Below are positions 39,501 to 46,740 of a stretch of 64,000 nucleotides of DNA, piece after piece. The stretch comes from Callipepla californica brunnescens (taxonomy: Eukaryota; Chordata; Aves; Galliformes; Odontophoridae), in the NCBI GenBank assembly GCA_023055505.1, contig JALIRH010000003.1, positions 32,366,842 through 32,430,841 on the forward strand. Direction: 5' to 3'. The translations under genes were made by a program, and so were the position numbers. The notes below the pieces were generated by a model. It worked only from the letters and a program-made list of their open reading frames with translations. It did no database searches and was not told where the DNA came from. Position 1 is the stretch's first letter. Every line of letters starts with the position of its first letter.

Positions 39501-42500
39501 AATATCTGGGTAGTCAATCACACTGTTCTGAATTTTCTATAAACACTTTGTCGAAAGTTAGAATTGTTAATTGCACCCTTGTAAAAGTCAAGGCCATGAA
39601 GACATACCCCAGTCAATGATTTTTACAGTTATCGCTATTCTTAATCGTTATTAAATCATCTGTATTCAGTAACTTACATCAAAGAAAGGAAAAAAGCCAT
39701 GTTTCAGTAAAAATGATTATACAGCCACATTTTGCAGATATTAAAGTTCACACCATAACTTTTACTAAACAGTCTTGGACAAAAGACATGGAAAAATCAG
39801 TTTTTACTAAGAACATGTCAACTTTGGGAACATCACCATCCCTATGGGAAACTTTCCTTAGTAGAAATTTAGGCTCCACAGGCACTGTGAACCTGCTCTC
39901 CTGCAAGTTGGATTGCAAGACTAGTTTACTAGAATGGCAGGATGGGCCTGAGGTGACATTCAAGCTAACCTCCCCAATGAATAACACGAAACTATTAAAT
40001 GCACTCAGAATCTCACATTTGAAAATCTGAATCTTTTTGCTGACTGTACTAAAACAATCCGAACTTTACAAAAGATCTTACCTATACCAGTTTCATCAAA
40101 TTCTTCCACGTCTATGACCTGGGGTTCCTGTGGGGGGAACTGCTGGGCTGGGAACTGGCGAGGTGGAGCTTTTGCTGTTGGGAAATCTCGATGACGATAA
40201 AAAGATTCGGTCGAAGGTGTTCCTGTTACATCTTGGTATGAAGTTATAAAGTCTTCAACAGCTAACTGAGGAACACTGTACGTAACATGCTGGTCTTCTT
40301 CTGTACTGTCCGTGCTACTGGTGATGTATTGTGGTCTTATTTCAGTGGAGCCATAGTCTGACATGAAGGGTTTTGAAGTCAACTCCTGGTCTTCCTCACT
40401 GGGCTCTAGGCTAGCCACAACACTGCTGACTTTGGCAGGCACAATAGTGTCAGATGAGCTACCAATCTCGAACACCCAGACACCTTGTCTCCCAGCATTG
40501 CTGCTTCTATCAAAGAAAGCATATGCCAAGTTAAAATGGTCAAGTGTACATTTTGTGGTATTTCTATCCTACACAAGATGTTATACTTCATTTAGAAATA
40601 TCAGAAAAAACTTTGGATTACCTCATCTACATAGCACTACGCAAGTACAGTTTATTCAGCTATAAAACACCACTGATAGTTTGGACAGCATTTTTTTTTC
40701 CAGAGGTGAAAACAGAAGGAGATATTTGAGTCACAAAAATCTTGTTGACACCTGTGAGAACTTTCTAACCTACTCCCTTTCCTCCTTGCTCACTTTTTTT
40801 TGTTTGTTTCTTTCCTCACAAAATAGACTGCGCATGACATGGTAATAAGAGTTAAAACCCGAAGTGGTCAAATGTTATAAGGTCCGTTTTTAGCAGCTCC
40901 TACCAGTGACAACAGAACTATTGAGTTCTGACAAATTGCATCAAAGTCCTCATATTATTCAAGAAGATGAGTATCAGTAGCAGACAGCAATTTCTTACAC
41001 AATGGCTAATGGAATCTTACTATTTCCTTCTGAGTCATCATACAATTCGGAAAAACATGCAACTCCTTGATGTTTTCTTGATAAATTAAAACAAACAAAA
41101 AAGCGTACTTGTGCAAGTTTCGAATGCTGTCTTCATCATTAGCAATGACATTGTAGGATCCTGGATTTTCCCAAAAGTAGTAGTTTGTGGAGGCTTGACT
41201 AAAGCCAACCATTGCAGGAATCTTTCCATCATTGTTCTTTGAGTATGTACTATAGAACTGCAAACCGTCTTCTGGATAAAGGAAAATAGCATAGGAACTG
41301 GAGTCAGAAGAGGCTAGAACAGCCTGGAATGTGTTCCTCTGTGGAAAAAAAAAATAATAAAATCCACTTACTCATGGAAAAATACTCAAGGCAGACAATA
41401 AAATAACATTTTTAAACACAAAGACAACATCTGAATTTCCGTAACACATAATGAATGAATCATGTACTTAACAGGGGGAAAATTATTTATATTATCCAAG
41501 CTTATGTTCTGCTGAAGCAGCTTTATGGTCAACATACATAAGCCTTAAGCAGAAAGCATTACCAAAGGTATGTTAAATCTCTCAGGAAACAGTCATGGAG
41601 GCTGCCTACGACATAACACTTCGAAGTTCAGTTACATGCACTGCATGCTGTACTGTCTTCTTAAAATTAAAAACTAAAAAATAAAACTCTGTGCTAAACT
41701 AAACTAACTAAAAAGACGTAGAAAATTGACATGAATGTATCGGTAAATAGAATATTAAAAAAAATAAAAATTAAACTTTCATGTCGCTGCAATTGTCTTT
41801 TGCTGTCTGAGAGCTTCCATATACTGTGGGAACCACCAAGACTGTACCCCAGACATCAGCTGCTCATTGCTATAGCAGTGCAGAGTCATTACTGTGAAAA
41901 CAATGGTTGTGTCAAGTTAGGTGCAAGAAATTAATCTTTGACAAAACAAGGTTTGCTAAGTTGTGGTAACGTTCTCAGCTTCATCCATTGTGAGCGCTCA
42001 TTAAAGTTCACCTTTTCTTCCGAAGTAAAATCTTCTCCAGATCCCTGGTAGGGAGCCACAAGCTTCCAGGTGACAATAACAACAGTGCTGGGATCAAAAG
42101 CAGTCTCGGGAAAACCCCCTTTGATATAGTCTGATGCAAGTTGTAAGACATCTGAGGATGTATCTTCTCTGTAATAAACACTTCCGCGTCCATCTGTTGT
42201 ATCCAGATCAGCCATAAAAGGAGCAATAGCCCCAAAACTGACTGGGAACTGACCAAGATATTTTTCTTCATTCTTAGGTTCATTCACTGCAATAATCCCA
42301 TTTGTGGCAACCTAATTAAAAAAAAAAAAAAAAAAAAAAGGTTATTATAAGATAAATACTGCTTATAATGGTTGTCTCCCACACAAAGACAAAGCAAAGA
42401 CAAAAAGACAAAACAAAACAAAACCCTAAACGGTATTAAAGAAAAGTGGAACTCTTGGTCTGATGATACAGACCTACTAGCAGGGCAGGTCATACCACCT

Positions 42501-45500
42501 GTGTTCAGCCAGGCACTTACAGCTCCAGGGTCGATGCCACACATGCAGACAGCTCATCAAGGGGCAGAAGTCCCAACAAGCTATGAAACTGAAACAGCCA
42601 TCTCCCGCAGATTCATCTCACTCATTACATCTCCCCAAAGAATAAGCCACCAATAGACCTTCTCACACATTTAAGACATTTATAACACTAAAAGGTCCTT
42701 GTGCATGCTTGGAAGGGCATGTGAATACCTACAGTGGCTTGGGCAGCAAGCCCAGCAGCCTGTGTCAGACTGTAAATGTTGGCTTTCAAGTTCAGAAGAA
42801 CAAGAGGGGGGTCCAGATGTACTTCTCCAGTCAACCTCCATTCACACACAGCCGAAGGGATTCCCTGTGCCTTGACTCATCCTCAGTGGATCTCCTTCAA
42901 GTATTTGTTAAGTCTTCCCTTCCAACATATCTAAACATTGTGCTTTCACAAAATCCTTTAAAAAGGAACTCTGCACATCCATGACTCATGCCCCCTGACG
43001 TCTCTCCTACTCTGTTTGTTTTCAGTCTGGTTCCCTGCTTCCTTTCATGGTCCCTAGTTCTTATAATGAGATATATACTCACATCTGACCCAGCTTCTTG
43101 GCTATGTATTTTCTCCTTTAATGAAGACCCCTAGGCTAATCTGCTTGCTAAGACATTTCAGCAAGGAGATGCACTCCATCTTTAAAGTCAGAATTTAGAG
43201 TCAAAGGTTTCCTTCTTGCTTATGCTTTCTGCACACAAGCACCCCTACTCCCACTCGTCTGAGAGAAGACTTATGTTTGAAATATTTCATACAAACTCCT
43301 AGCTCTCCATCAGATCTGGTGTGTGCAGACCAAATCTGCATGGTCCCCCATCTACAGTGGCATCTAAAGTGAAAACACAACCAGGACTAGTTAGTATCAC
43401 TGAACAAAATACAGACCATAAGAAATGACCTAAAGTTTGGTCTTCCTCTTTTCATCCTTTAGGGATACACTTCTGACTATTTATTTCCTACTGAGCTAAA
43501 AACTGGAATGAAACAAGTAATTTAATAAAGGGGATACAAAAATACTAGCCATTCTCATTTTACGTTAATACTTTATAAACAAGAGATGGTTCCGTTCTAA
43601 ACATTAAAGGGAGTGTTTGGTTGCTAGTACTCTATCACCAAGAAAACATTTGCAAGCTACTAAATGAAAATAAATGCACTGGCTGAGCAGTTTGTGAAGA
43701 GATTTAAATGTAGAGAAGGAACATTCATCATTACAAAAAAAAAAAAGTTACTAGTCTTCGCATTTAACAGTACACATATCAAATTGCATAACTTCATTAC
43801 TTTGAAGTTCACACTGATATGTCAAAGCATGAACCTCAAAATACACAGAGATAATTCAGAGTAAGCAATGGGTCTTATTAATGCATGACTGCAACCTGCT
43901 TTGGCAGGGTGCACCGGGTGATCCCCAGAGGTTTCCTCCAACCCCAGTGTTCTGTCATTCTCCCATCATTCCCATCAATAGGAAAAGGGGAAAAAAAGCA
44001 CCAGGTGGGCGTTGTCTAAAGGCCAGCTGTAGAGTACATCCTTCCTTTTAGGGTATAATTCCGTTTAAATGGACAGGAACTAACACAGATTTATTTTTAG
44101 CATTTTAAACTTCTGGATTACACACATAGCTGACATACGTTCATGGTCTGCAATAGAACAAATCACACACACTATATTACAGTCCTATCTTGAGAAATTA
44201 AGTGAGGAGAAGGAGGCAAGAAGTAACAAAGTACTTCTACTGTAAGAAAAATAGGGTAACAAAACCGTTTCAGACAAATGACATTTTTTCCCTGTCCAGT
44301 TAGGAGGCTTTTTAAGGACGTGAACATTTCTGAGTAAATAAATAAATAAATAGCTTAGCAACTGAATTTGTTTGTATAAAGAAGTGTCAGTAGATTTAAA
44401 TCAGTAAAACATTCAAACTAAAACACGACTAACTATTAACTTAAGCAGCTCAAAAATTAACAATGAACAAATTGCCCCAAGCTTGACTTAATAGACTCTG
44501 ATTCTTCCCTAAAAAGAAATCACCTCCAGTCCTTCGCTTTTCCACAGCCAGGAGCACCACTGTGAACTGGAAAAGCCTGAACAAAAGTATGTTAGCAAAA
44601 CAAATAGGTCAGAATGGGCTAGGGATAGCATTCAGCATTATAGAGCTTGCATAGAAAAGCACCTGCTTTTCTCTGAAAATATCTTCTGAAGACTAGAGTA
44701 TGCAAAAATCTAATGTTTCAATTTATGTTAAATAGAAGTTCTCTCAGCCTGCTTTGAAAAGAGAGCTTTTGCTGTTGGGAGTTTTATGACATGTTGATAA
44801 CAAACAATCGTTCCTCAGAGGTCTTTGCCTTTTTATCAGCACTCAGTTGGGCTCCCCAGCTGCTGGGAAAACAGGGAGAACCCCATGATCCGTGACCATT
44901 TTCCAAATCTGATGAAAAACATCTTCCATATAGTGAAGTATTTTATATTGTGCTTTAATTCATAAACTTGGTAATACTATCTGCTGGAAATCCTTGAGAA
45001 AATTCTGTTTACGGAATAACATCATAGAGATCAGTAAGCACTCGCTGCCATCGTACAACAGAACTGTATACTATGGGGGTGCATTTAAGGCTGCTCAGTG
45101 CATTTCATGACACACAGACTCCTCTCTCCACCCATACAGGTTCTGTACTGTGCTATCACTGTGCAGTGCTTGTGACAGGCTAAAAATGAGATAAAAACCT
45201 CTACCAGGCAGACTGATACTAAAACACCACTGCTGATCAGATCCGGCCTGACAGATGACCATCCTTAGCAATAGCTAAAAGGGCCCTAAAGCTGAATCTG
45301 GAATGGTCTCCGCACCCACACTGTCCCTGGACAAAACCCCAGGGCTGATACCAAGATCGTTAAGCTGAGGAAAACCCGTGATGTTATCAATGTGCTGCTC
45401 TCAGAGAGCTCTGTCGTCTCTCTGCCACTTATCCGATGCATCGCTGTTATCTTTATTTCTCAGTGCCTGACATGCCTGTCACTCTGCGATCTTCCAAGAA

Positions 45501-46109
45501 CACATCTTGTGCCTAGGAAAGCACATCTGCACGTGAGCTGGCTAATCAGTGACCCAGCTAAGAGCATGGGAGGCAAGGCCATGAACTCGGTGGTTAACCA
45601 GAGCCCACAGGACACCCCACAGAAAAGTCCAAAACCTCCAGCCACTTTCCACACAGGCACAACTCGAGTCCCTCAACCTTTCGGCACAGACTCGAGTACG
45701 TGGGAACTACACCCAACCCTGAATGGCCGCGGCCACGTGGGGGTCTCACACGCCGCAAGCACGGGAACGAAAAAGCGCCAACTGTCCCAAGCACCCCCAC
45801 GACGACCGGTCCCAGCCATCAGACTCGCGTTACCGCAGCCGACCCTTCCAACCCCTCCCGAGCCCCGCAGCCAGCACCGCACGGCACCCCGCACCCCCCG
45901 CCCGCACTCACGTAGAGGGAGCGGACGGCGGCGCCGTAGAAGCGCAGCGCGGTGCTCAGCTCCAGCGCCGCCGAGCGCGCGTCGTCCCCGGGCTCCAGCG
46001 CCGCATCGCCGCGCTCTGCTCCGTGCGGCAGCAGCAGCTCCGCGGGCAGCGCCAGCGGCAGAGCCAATGCTAGCAGCGCGCAAGGCGGACAACCCAACCC
46101 GCCGCCCAT
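12419..46109 (-). CDS. NID1: Nidogen-1 (entactin), complete 20-exon coding region
   Basis: Secreted basement-membrane glycoprotein that bridges laminin gamma-1 to collagen IV and perlecan. Joining the exons 46109-45912, 42311-42012, 41338-41109, 40506-40082, 39260-39111, 38036-37785, 36661-36461, 35222-34977, 34049-33906, 32388-32260, 30613-30470, 29720-29598, 23601-23377, 22748-22576, 20866-20740, 17783-17612, 17072-16915, 15314-15191, 14086-13974 and 12540-12419 gives 3756 nt, 1251 residues plus TGA. Human NID1 is about 1247. Domains in order: signal peptide (about 1-25), NIDO/G1 (about 95-265), variable linker (about 265-380), EGF1, G2 beta-barrel (about 435-667), EGF2-EGF5 (668-848), thyroglobulin type-1 (848-923), YWTD six-bladed propeller/G3 (about 940-1205), EGF6. 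The ATG at 46109 has A at -3 and G at +4, and an in-frame TAG lies 12 codons upstream (46148-46146). The gene spans 33.7 kb. NID2 is excluded by the single thyroglobulin domain and by near-identity to NID1 in G2 and G3. Confidence 0.97.
12541..13973 (-). other. NID1 intron 19
   Basis: 1.4 kb, AT-rich. Holds a nested palindromic stretch at 13158-13209 and an A run near 13040-13050. No exon or transposon recognised. Confidence 0.7.
13158..13209. repeat. Nested AT-rich inverted repeats
   Basis: An 11-base arm at 13158-13168 (CTAGTAGTTAA) is the exact reverse complement of 13199-13209, and the 30-base loop contains the perfect 14-base palindrome GTTAACTAGTTAAC at 13178-13191. It lies in intron 19 of NID1. 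Confidence 0.85.
13974..14086 (-). CDS. NID1: NID1 exon 19: last propeller blade
   Basis: 113 nt, phase 2 to 1, residues 1174-1212. Reads [32 protein letters not shown]. Acceptor TGGCAG/G; donor G/GTAATT lacks G at +5. Too short to appear as an obvious open frame, but the match to the nidogen-1 C-terminal propeller is unambiguous. Confidence 0.93.
14087..15190 (-). other. NID1 intron 18
   Basis: 1.1 kb of unique-looking intronic sequence. No repeat, exon or RNA gene recognised. Confidence 0.7.
15191..15314 (-). CDS. NID1: NID1 exon 18: propeller, fifth blade
   Basis: 124 nt, phase 1 to 2, residues 1133-1174. Reads [39 protein letters not shown]. Acceptor ACCTAG/G; donor AG/GTATGT, which splits an Arg codon. 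I read this exon from the splice sites and family similarity because it is too short to stand out as an open frame. Confidence 0.93.
15315..16914 (-). other. NID1 intron 17
   Basis: 1.6 kb. Contains a CR1 fragment at about 16197-16481 on the same strand as the gene; the rest shows nothing recognisable. Confidence 0.7.
16197..16481 (-). repeat. CR1 LINE 3' fragment in NID1 intron 17
   Basis: The plus strand shows the reverse complement of a CR1 3' end. It starts at CATAGAACGG, then TTGGAATGGACCTTTAAGAT, AATCTAGTTCCAAGCCCCCT, CAGCCTGGCCCTGAATGCC and CATTCATAACCTCTCTGAGC. Near 16410 it jumps to the upstream block GGGGCAGAATCACCTCCCTCGACCTGCTGG, so the copy carries an internal deletion as well as 5' truncation. 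Ends near 16481. Confidence 0.88.
16915..17072 (-). CDS. NID1: NID1 exon 17: propeller, laminin-binding blade region
   Basis: 158 nt, phase 2 to 1, residues 1080-1133. Reads [39 protein letters not shown] and LCWVDAG. In the family this part of G3 contributes to the laminin gamma-1 LE-module binding surface. Acceptor CTTAAG; donor G/GTAAAT. Confidence 0.95.
17073..17611 (-). other. NID1 intron 16
   Basis: 0.54 kb; nothing recognised beyond splice sites. Confidence 0.7.
17612..17783 (-). CDS. NID1: NID1 exon 16: propeller, second blade
   Basis: 172 nt, phase 1 to 2, residues 1023-1080. Reads [21 protein letters not shown], then [15 protein letters not shown] and [13 protein letters not shown]. 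Acceptor TTGCAG; the donor is AGAGG/GTATGG, splitting a Gly codon. Confidence 0.95.
17784..20739 (-). other. NID1 intron 15
   Basis: 3.0 kb, second largest intron of the 3' half. Contains a T run at about 17881-17891, a purine-rich stretch at about 18178-18225 and a CA run near 19760-19770. No transposon or hidden exon recognised. Confidence 0.65.
20740..20866 (-). CDS. NID1: NID1 exon 15: propeller, first YWTD blade
   Basis: 127 nt, phase 0 to 1, residues 981-1023. Reads [20 protein letters not shown] and [18 protein letters not shown] is the LDL-receptor class B signature. Acceptor CAACAG, donor G/GTAACA. Confidence 0.95.
20867..22575 (-). other. NID1 intron 14
   Basis: 1.7 kb; AT-rich, with T/A runs near 20997-21006 and 22412-22421. 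Nothing else recognised. Confidence 0.65.
22576..22748 (-). CDS. NID1: NID1 exon 14: linker and first propeller strand(s)
   Basis: 173 nt, phase 1 to 0, residues 923-980. A Pro-rich linker ([12 protein letters not shown]) leads into [20 protein letters not shown] and LEGNNMKK, the start of the G3 YWTD propeller. Donor CCA/GTAAGT; the join to exon 15 gives HIP-DKVIIG. Confidence 0.94.
22749..23376 (-). other. NID1 intron 13
   Basis: 0.63 kb separating the thyroglobulin exon from the propeller. No repeat recognised. Confidence 0.7.
23377..23601 (-). CDS. NID1: NID1 exon 13: thyroglobulin type-1 domain
   Basis: 225 nt, phase 1-1, residues 848-923. Shows the type-1 thyroglobulin signatures [28 protein letters not shown] (CWCV core) and the final PPC, whose Cys codon is split over the next intron. 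Follows the largest intron (6.0 kb). A single such domain marks nidogen-1; nidogen-2 has two. Confidence 0.96.
24861..24900. repeat. Compound A-run / (CA)n microsatellite
   Basis: Fourteen A, then CAACACACACACACACACAC, then ten A. Lies in NID1 intron 12 and is likely to vary in length. Confidence 0.95.
25580..25680 (+). repeat. Possible ancient CR1-like fragment in NID1 intron 12
   Basis: GGGAATACTGGGTCCAGCTCTG followed by TTCAAAAGGATAGTGAAAAATTG and GGAGAGAG resembles the 'GAGTACTGTGTCCAGTTCTGG ... AAAAAGGAT ... CTGGAGAG' block of the LINE CR1/L3 group. Matches are imperfect and the borders are unclear. Confidence 0.4.
26982..27032. repeat. 24-bp direct tandem duplication
   Basis: Unit ATTTCAGTGACTTGACTGAG plus GCTA occurs at 26982-27005 and again, without mismatch, at 27006-27029, with ATT of a third start. 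Perfect identity suggests a recent event. Intron 12 of NID1. Confidence 0.95.
28904..28943. repeat. 20-bp direct tandem duplication
   Basis: CTTTTTAATTCTTGAATGAA at 28904-28923 is followed by the same 20 bases at 28924-28943 with one difference (CAA for GAA at the end). Intron 12 of NID1. Confidence 0.93.
29598..29720 (-). CDS. NID1: NID1 exon 12: EGF-like module 5, with an extra RGD
   Basis: 123 nt, phase 1-1, residues 807-848. Starts [16 protein letters not shown] (calcium-binding type), then GSFSCQC and GYRGDGFQC. The RGD at residues 838-840 (29628-29620) falls where the human protein, as I recall it, reads QGD. Donor G/GTAAAA is moderately weak. Confidence 0.95.
29721..30469 (-). other. 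NID1 intron 11
   Basis: 0.75 kb; no recognised element. Confidence 0.7.
30470..30613 (-). CDS. NID1: NID1 exon 11: EGF-like module 4
   Basis: 144 nt, phase 1-1, residues 759-807. After a short lead (AVEYAINH) the module reads [27 protein letters not shown]. No DxDEC motif, as expected for this module. Acceptor CTGCAG, donor G/GTGAGT. Confidence 0.95.
30614..32259 (-). other. NID1 intron 10
   Basis: 1.65 kb; no recognised repeat. A plus-strand open frame at 31246-31743 has no splice, domain or homology support and is best read as chance. Confidence 0.65.
32260..32388 (-). CDS. NID1: NID1 exon 10: EGF-like module 3 (calcium-binding type)
   Basis: 129 nt, phase 1-1, residues 716-759. Starts [18 protein letters not shown], the D-I-D-E-C calcium-binding EGF signature, then [13 protein letters not shown] and GRTC. 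Acceptor TTCTAG, donor G/GTGAGT. Confidence 0.95.
32389..33905 (-). other. NID1 intron 9
   Basis: 1.5 kb; AT-rich, with a short direct duplication of CTCAAACCAGCTTC at 33786-33799 and 33801-33814. Nothing else recognised. Confidence 0.65.
33906..34049 (-). CDS. NID1: NID1 exon 9: EGF-like module 2, with RGD
   Basis: 144 nt, phase 1-1, residues 668-716. Cysteine pattern [26 protein letters not shown]. The RGD at residues 708-710 (33930-33922), in GFRGDG, is at the position of the integrin-binding RGD of mammalian nidogen-1. The donor G/GTATCA lacks G at +5 and is one of the weakest in the gene. Confidence 0.95.
34050..34976 (-). other. NID1 intron 8
   Basis: 0.93 kb; contains an (AAT)n-like run at about 34260-34280. 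No exon recognised. Confidence 0.65.
34977..35222 (-). CDS. NID1: NID1 exon 8: G2 beta-barrel, part 3
   Basis: 246 nt, phase 1-1, residues 586-668. Contains [35 protein letters not shown] and [14 protein letters not shown], closing the G2 fold with [10 protein letters not shown]. Donor G/GTATGT. Confidence 0.96.
35223..36460 (-). other. NID1 intron 7
   Basis: 1.24 kb; no recognised element. Confidence 0.65.
36461..36661 (-). CDS. NID1: NID1 exon 7: G2 beta-barrel, part 2
   Basis: 201 nt, phase 1-1, residues 519-586. Reads [42 protein letters not shown] stop-free frame is limited to the exon because both flanks are intronic; the acceptor is GCTTTAG/G and the donor G/GTAAGA. Confidence 0.94.
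36662..37784 (-). other. NID1 intron 6
   Basis: 1.12 kb; AT-rich, with a short CA run near 37130-37140. No recognised exon or transposon. Confidence 0.65.
37785..38036 (-). CDS. NID1: NID1 exon 6: G2 beta-barrel, part 1
   Basis: 252 nt, phase 1-1, residues 435-519. Reads [47 protein letters not shown] and [10 protein letters not shown], almost unchanged from mammalian nidogen-1. G2 is the GFP-like barrel that binds perlecan and collagen IV in the family. Confidence 0.96.
38037..39110 (-). other. NID1 intron 5
   Basis: 1.07 kb; no recognised element. Confidence 0.65.
39111..39260 (-). CDS. NID1: NID1 exon 5: EGF-like module 1
   Basis: 150 nt with phase 1 at both ends, residues 385-435. Six cysteines in EGF spacing are visible in [20 protein letters not shown] and GNGRQC. 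Joined after the exon 4 G it begins [12 protein letters not shown]. In the family this module lies just before the G2 barrel. Confidence 0.95.
39261..40081 (-). other. NID1 intron 4
   Basis: 0.82 kb; no recognised element. Open frames crossing it on either strand have no support. Confidence 0.65.
40082..40506 (-). CDS. NID1: NID1 exon 4: end of G1 and the G1-G2 linker
   Basis: Largest coding exon (425 nt, residues 243-385). It finishes G1 with [10 protein letters not shown] and then codes for a long Ser/Thr/Pro/Gln-rich linker, ending [12 protein letters not shown], which is conserved before EGF1. The linker holds several Tyr near acidic residues (SDYGSTE, RPQYITS, HVTYSV) and a Pro/Gln-rich part ([13 protein letters not shown]). 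The dense acidic Tyr tract known from human NID1 is not seen. Linkers evolve fast in this family. Confidence 0.93.
40507..41108 (-). other. NID1 intron 3
   Basis: 0.60 kb; no recognised element. Confidence 0.65.
41109..41338 (-). CDS. NID1: NID1 exon 3: second part of the NIDO (G1) domain
   Basis: Codes for residues 167-243, phase 0 to 2. Begins [17 protein letters not shown] and runs through [14 protein letters not shown] and [16 protein letters not shown], all strongly NIDO-like. The donor is CACAA/GTACGC, with A rather than G before the GT. Confidence 0.94.
41339..42011 (-). other. NID1 intron 2
   Basis: 0.67 kb; no recognised element. Confidence 0.65.
42012..42311 (-). CDS. NID1: NID1 exon 2: first part of the NIDO (G1) domain
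   Basis: Codes for residues 67-166 (100 codons, phase 0 at both ends; acceptor AATTAG/G, donor AAG/GTGAAC). Contains the NIDO signatures [18 protein letters not shown] and VYYRED, and [10 protein letters not shown]. The acceptor is preceded by an unusual run of 22 T on the minus strand. Reading continues past the donor only into intron sequence, and the join to exon 3 gives [14 protein letters not shown] as expected for nidogen. Confidence 0.95.
42318..42339. repeat. A22/T22 homopolymer at the exon 2 acceptor
   Basis: Twenty-two A on the plus strand, which is T22 on the transcribed-sense strand, ending five bases before the AG of the exon 2 acceptor (T22-AATTAG/G). It serves as, or sits inside, the polypyrimidine tract. 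Confidence 0.95.
43889..43966 (+). repeat. CR1 LINE 3' end in NID1 intron 1
   Basis: Reads AACCTGCTTTGGCAGGGTGC, GGGTGATCCCCAGAGGTTTC, CTCCAACCCCAGTGTTCTGTCATTCTC, matching the final stretch of CR1 ('GACCCTGCTTTGGCAGGGGG...TTGGACT...GATGATCTCNAGAGGTCCCTTCCAACCCC...ATTCTGTGATTCT'). Only the last 80 bases or so remain. It lies antisense to NID1. Confidence 0.75.
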
Positions 46110-46270
46110 ACTGACTACTCCCAGCACGGCGGTGGGGCAACGCCGCTATAAGTGCGGGCAGGGGGCGGGCCAAGGGCGGTCCTGAGGCGGGGGAGCAGCC
46201 CCGGGACCCCCCCAGGCCCAGAGGGGCAGGGTCTGAGGGAAGTTCCTGGGCTGCGGCCCCGTCTCGTAGC
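45690..46270 (-). promoter_or_regulatory. NID1: NID1 CpG island and promoter region
   Basis: Dense CG dinucleotides and high GC over exon 1 and the first 150 bases upstream, in contrast to the AT-rich flanks. Upstream of the ATG there are GC-box (Sp1-like) sequences at 46161-46170 (GGGGGCGGGC) and 46174-46179 (GGGCGG). There is no good TATA box on the minus strand; TTATAG at about 46151-46146 is a poor match. The transcription start is not determined, but is probably within about 100 bases of 46120-46180. Confidence 0.75.
45912..46109 (-). CDS. NID1: NID1 exon 1: signal peptide and mature N-terminus
   Basis: Codes for residues 1-66 in exactly 66 codons (phase 0 end, donor GTGAGT). It starts [10 protein letters not shown], then has a strongly hydrophobic Ala/Leu stretch (about residues 11-23) typical of a signal peptide. 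The mature part follows with [12 protein letters not shown] and ALRFYG, which align with the conserved start of nidogen G1. Cleavage is probably shortly before ELLLPHG. The exon is GC-rich and lies within a CpG island. Confidence 0.93.
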
Positions 46271-46511
46271 TGGTGGGGTTTCTGCATTGGACAGTTGCTC
46301 CCTCAGCGCCACGCCAACAGCTGAAATAGAGCAAGTTAACAACTGGATGCGAAGCAGAACTAGGAATCCCTACACTGGTTTCTGGAATCGCCCTGACGTT
46401 ATCTGCTCATTGTCAAAAGGAAATGAAGAACTGCATGGAAAAGTGTCTTGGAAATTAACCTAATCCGTGACAGAGCTTCATCCTATTGTAGAATAAAACT
46501 GACAAAGCAGA

Positions 46512-46740
46512 CATAGAATCATTAACGTGGTTAGAAGAGAGCACGAAGATCACCTAGTCCAACCCTCAACCCTCCCCCTCTGTGGCCGCTAACCATGTCC
46601 TTCAGTGAAATATCTCCACAACCCCTGAACACCTCCAGGGTCAGCGACTCCACCACCTCCCCAGGCAGCCCATTCCAACGCCTCACCACAGTTTCTGAGA
46701 AGAAACGTTTCTTAATATTCAACCCGAACCTCTGTGTATT
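46512..46740 (-). repeat. CR1 LINE 3' fragment upstream of NID1
   Basis: On the plus strand the reverse complement of a CR1 tail: CATAGAATCATTAA, AGATCACCTAGTCCAACCCT, GAACACCTCCAGGGTCAGCG, ACTCCACCACCTCCCCAGGC, AGCCCATTCCAACGCCTCAC, GAGAAGAAACGTTTCTTAAT. It ends near 46740. It lies about 0.4 kb upstream of the NID1 start and is better preserved than the other copies here. Confidence 0.92.

Larger units (their letters stand above)
42312..45911 (-). other. NID1 intron 1
   Basis: 3.6 kb. Its 3' end carries a 22-base T run (A on the plus strand, 42318-42339). It also holds a CR1 3' end near 43889-43966 and an (AAAT)n run at about 44335-44352. The GC content rises towards exon 1 from about 45600. 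Confidence 0.75.

Noticed and set aside
45392..46114. Long plus-strand open frame (240 codons) across the NID1 promoter and exon 1
   Set aside because: It is low-complexity Ala/Arg/Pro/Ser, a result of high GC on the antisense of exon 1 and few stop codons. It has no domain signature, and its minus-strand counterpart is clearly NID1 exon 1.
46107..46127. An upstream in-frame start at 46127 for NID1
   Set aside because: The codon at 46127-46125 is GTG, not ATG. The first ATG after the in-frame TAG is at 46109, with a good Kozak context.
45673..46287. Minus-strand open frame (204 codons) over the same CpG island in another frame
   Set aside because: It overlaps exon 1 out of frame and is Arg/Ala-rich GC shadow sequence.
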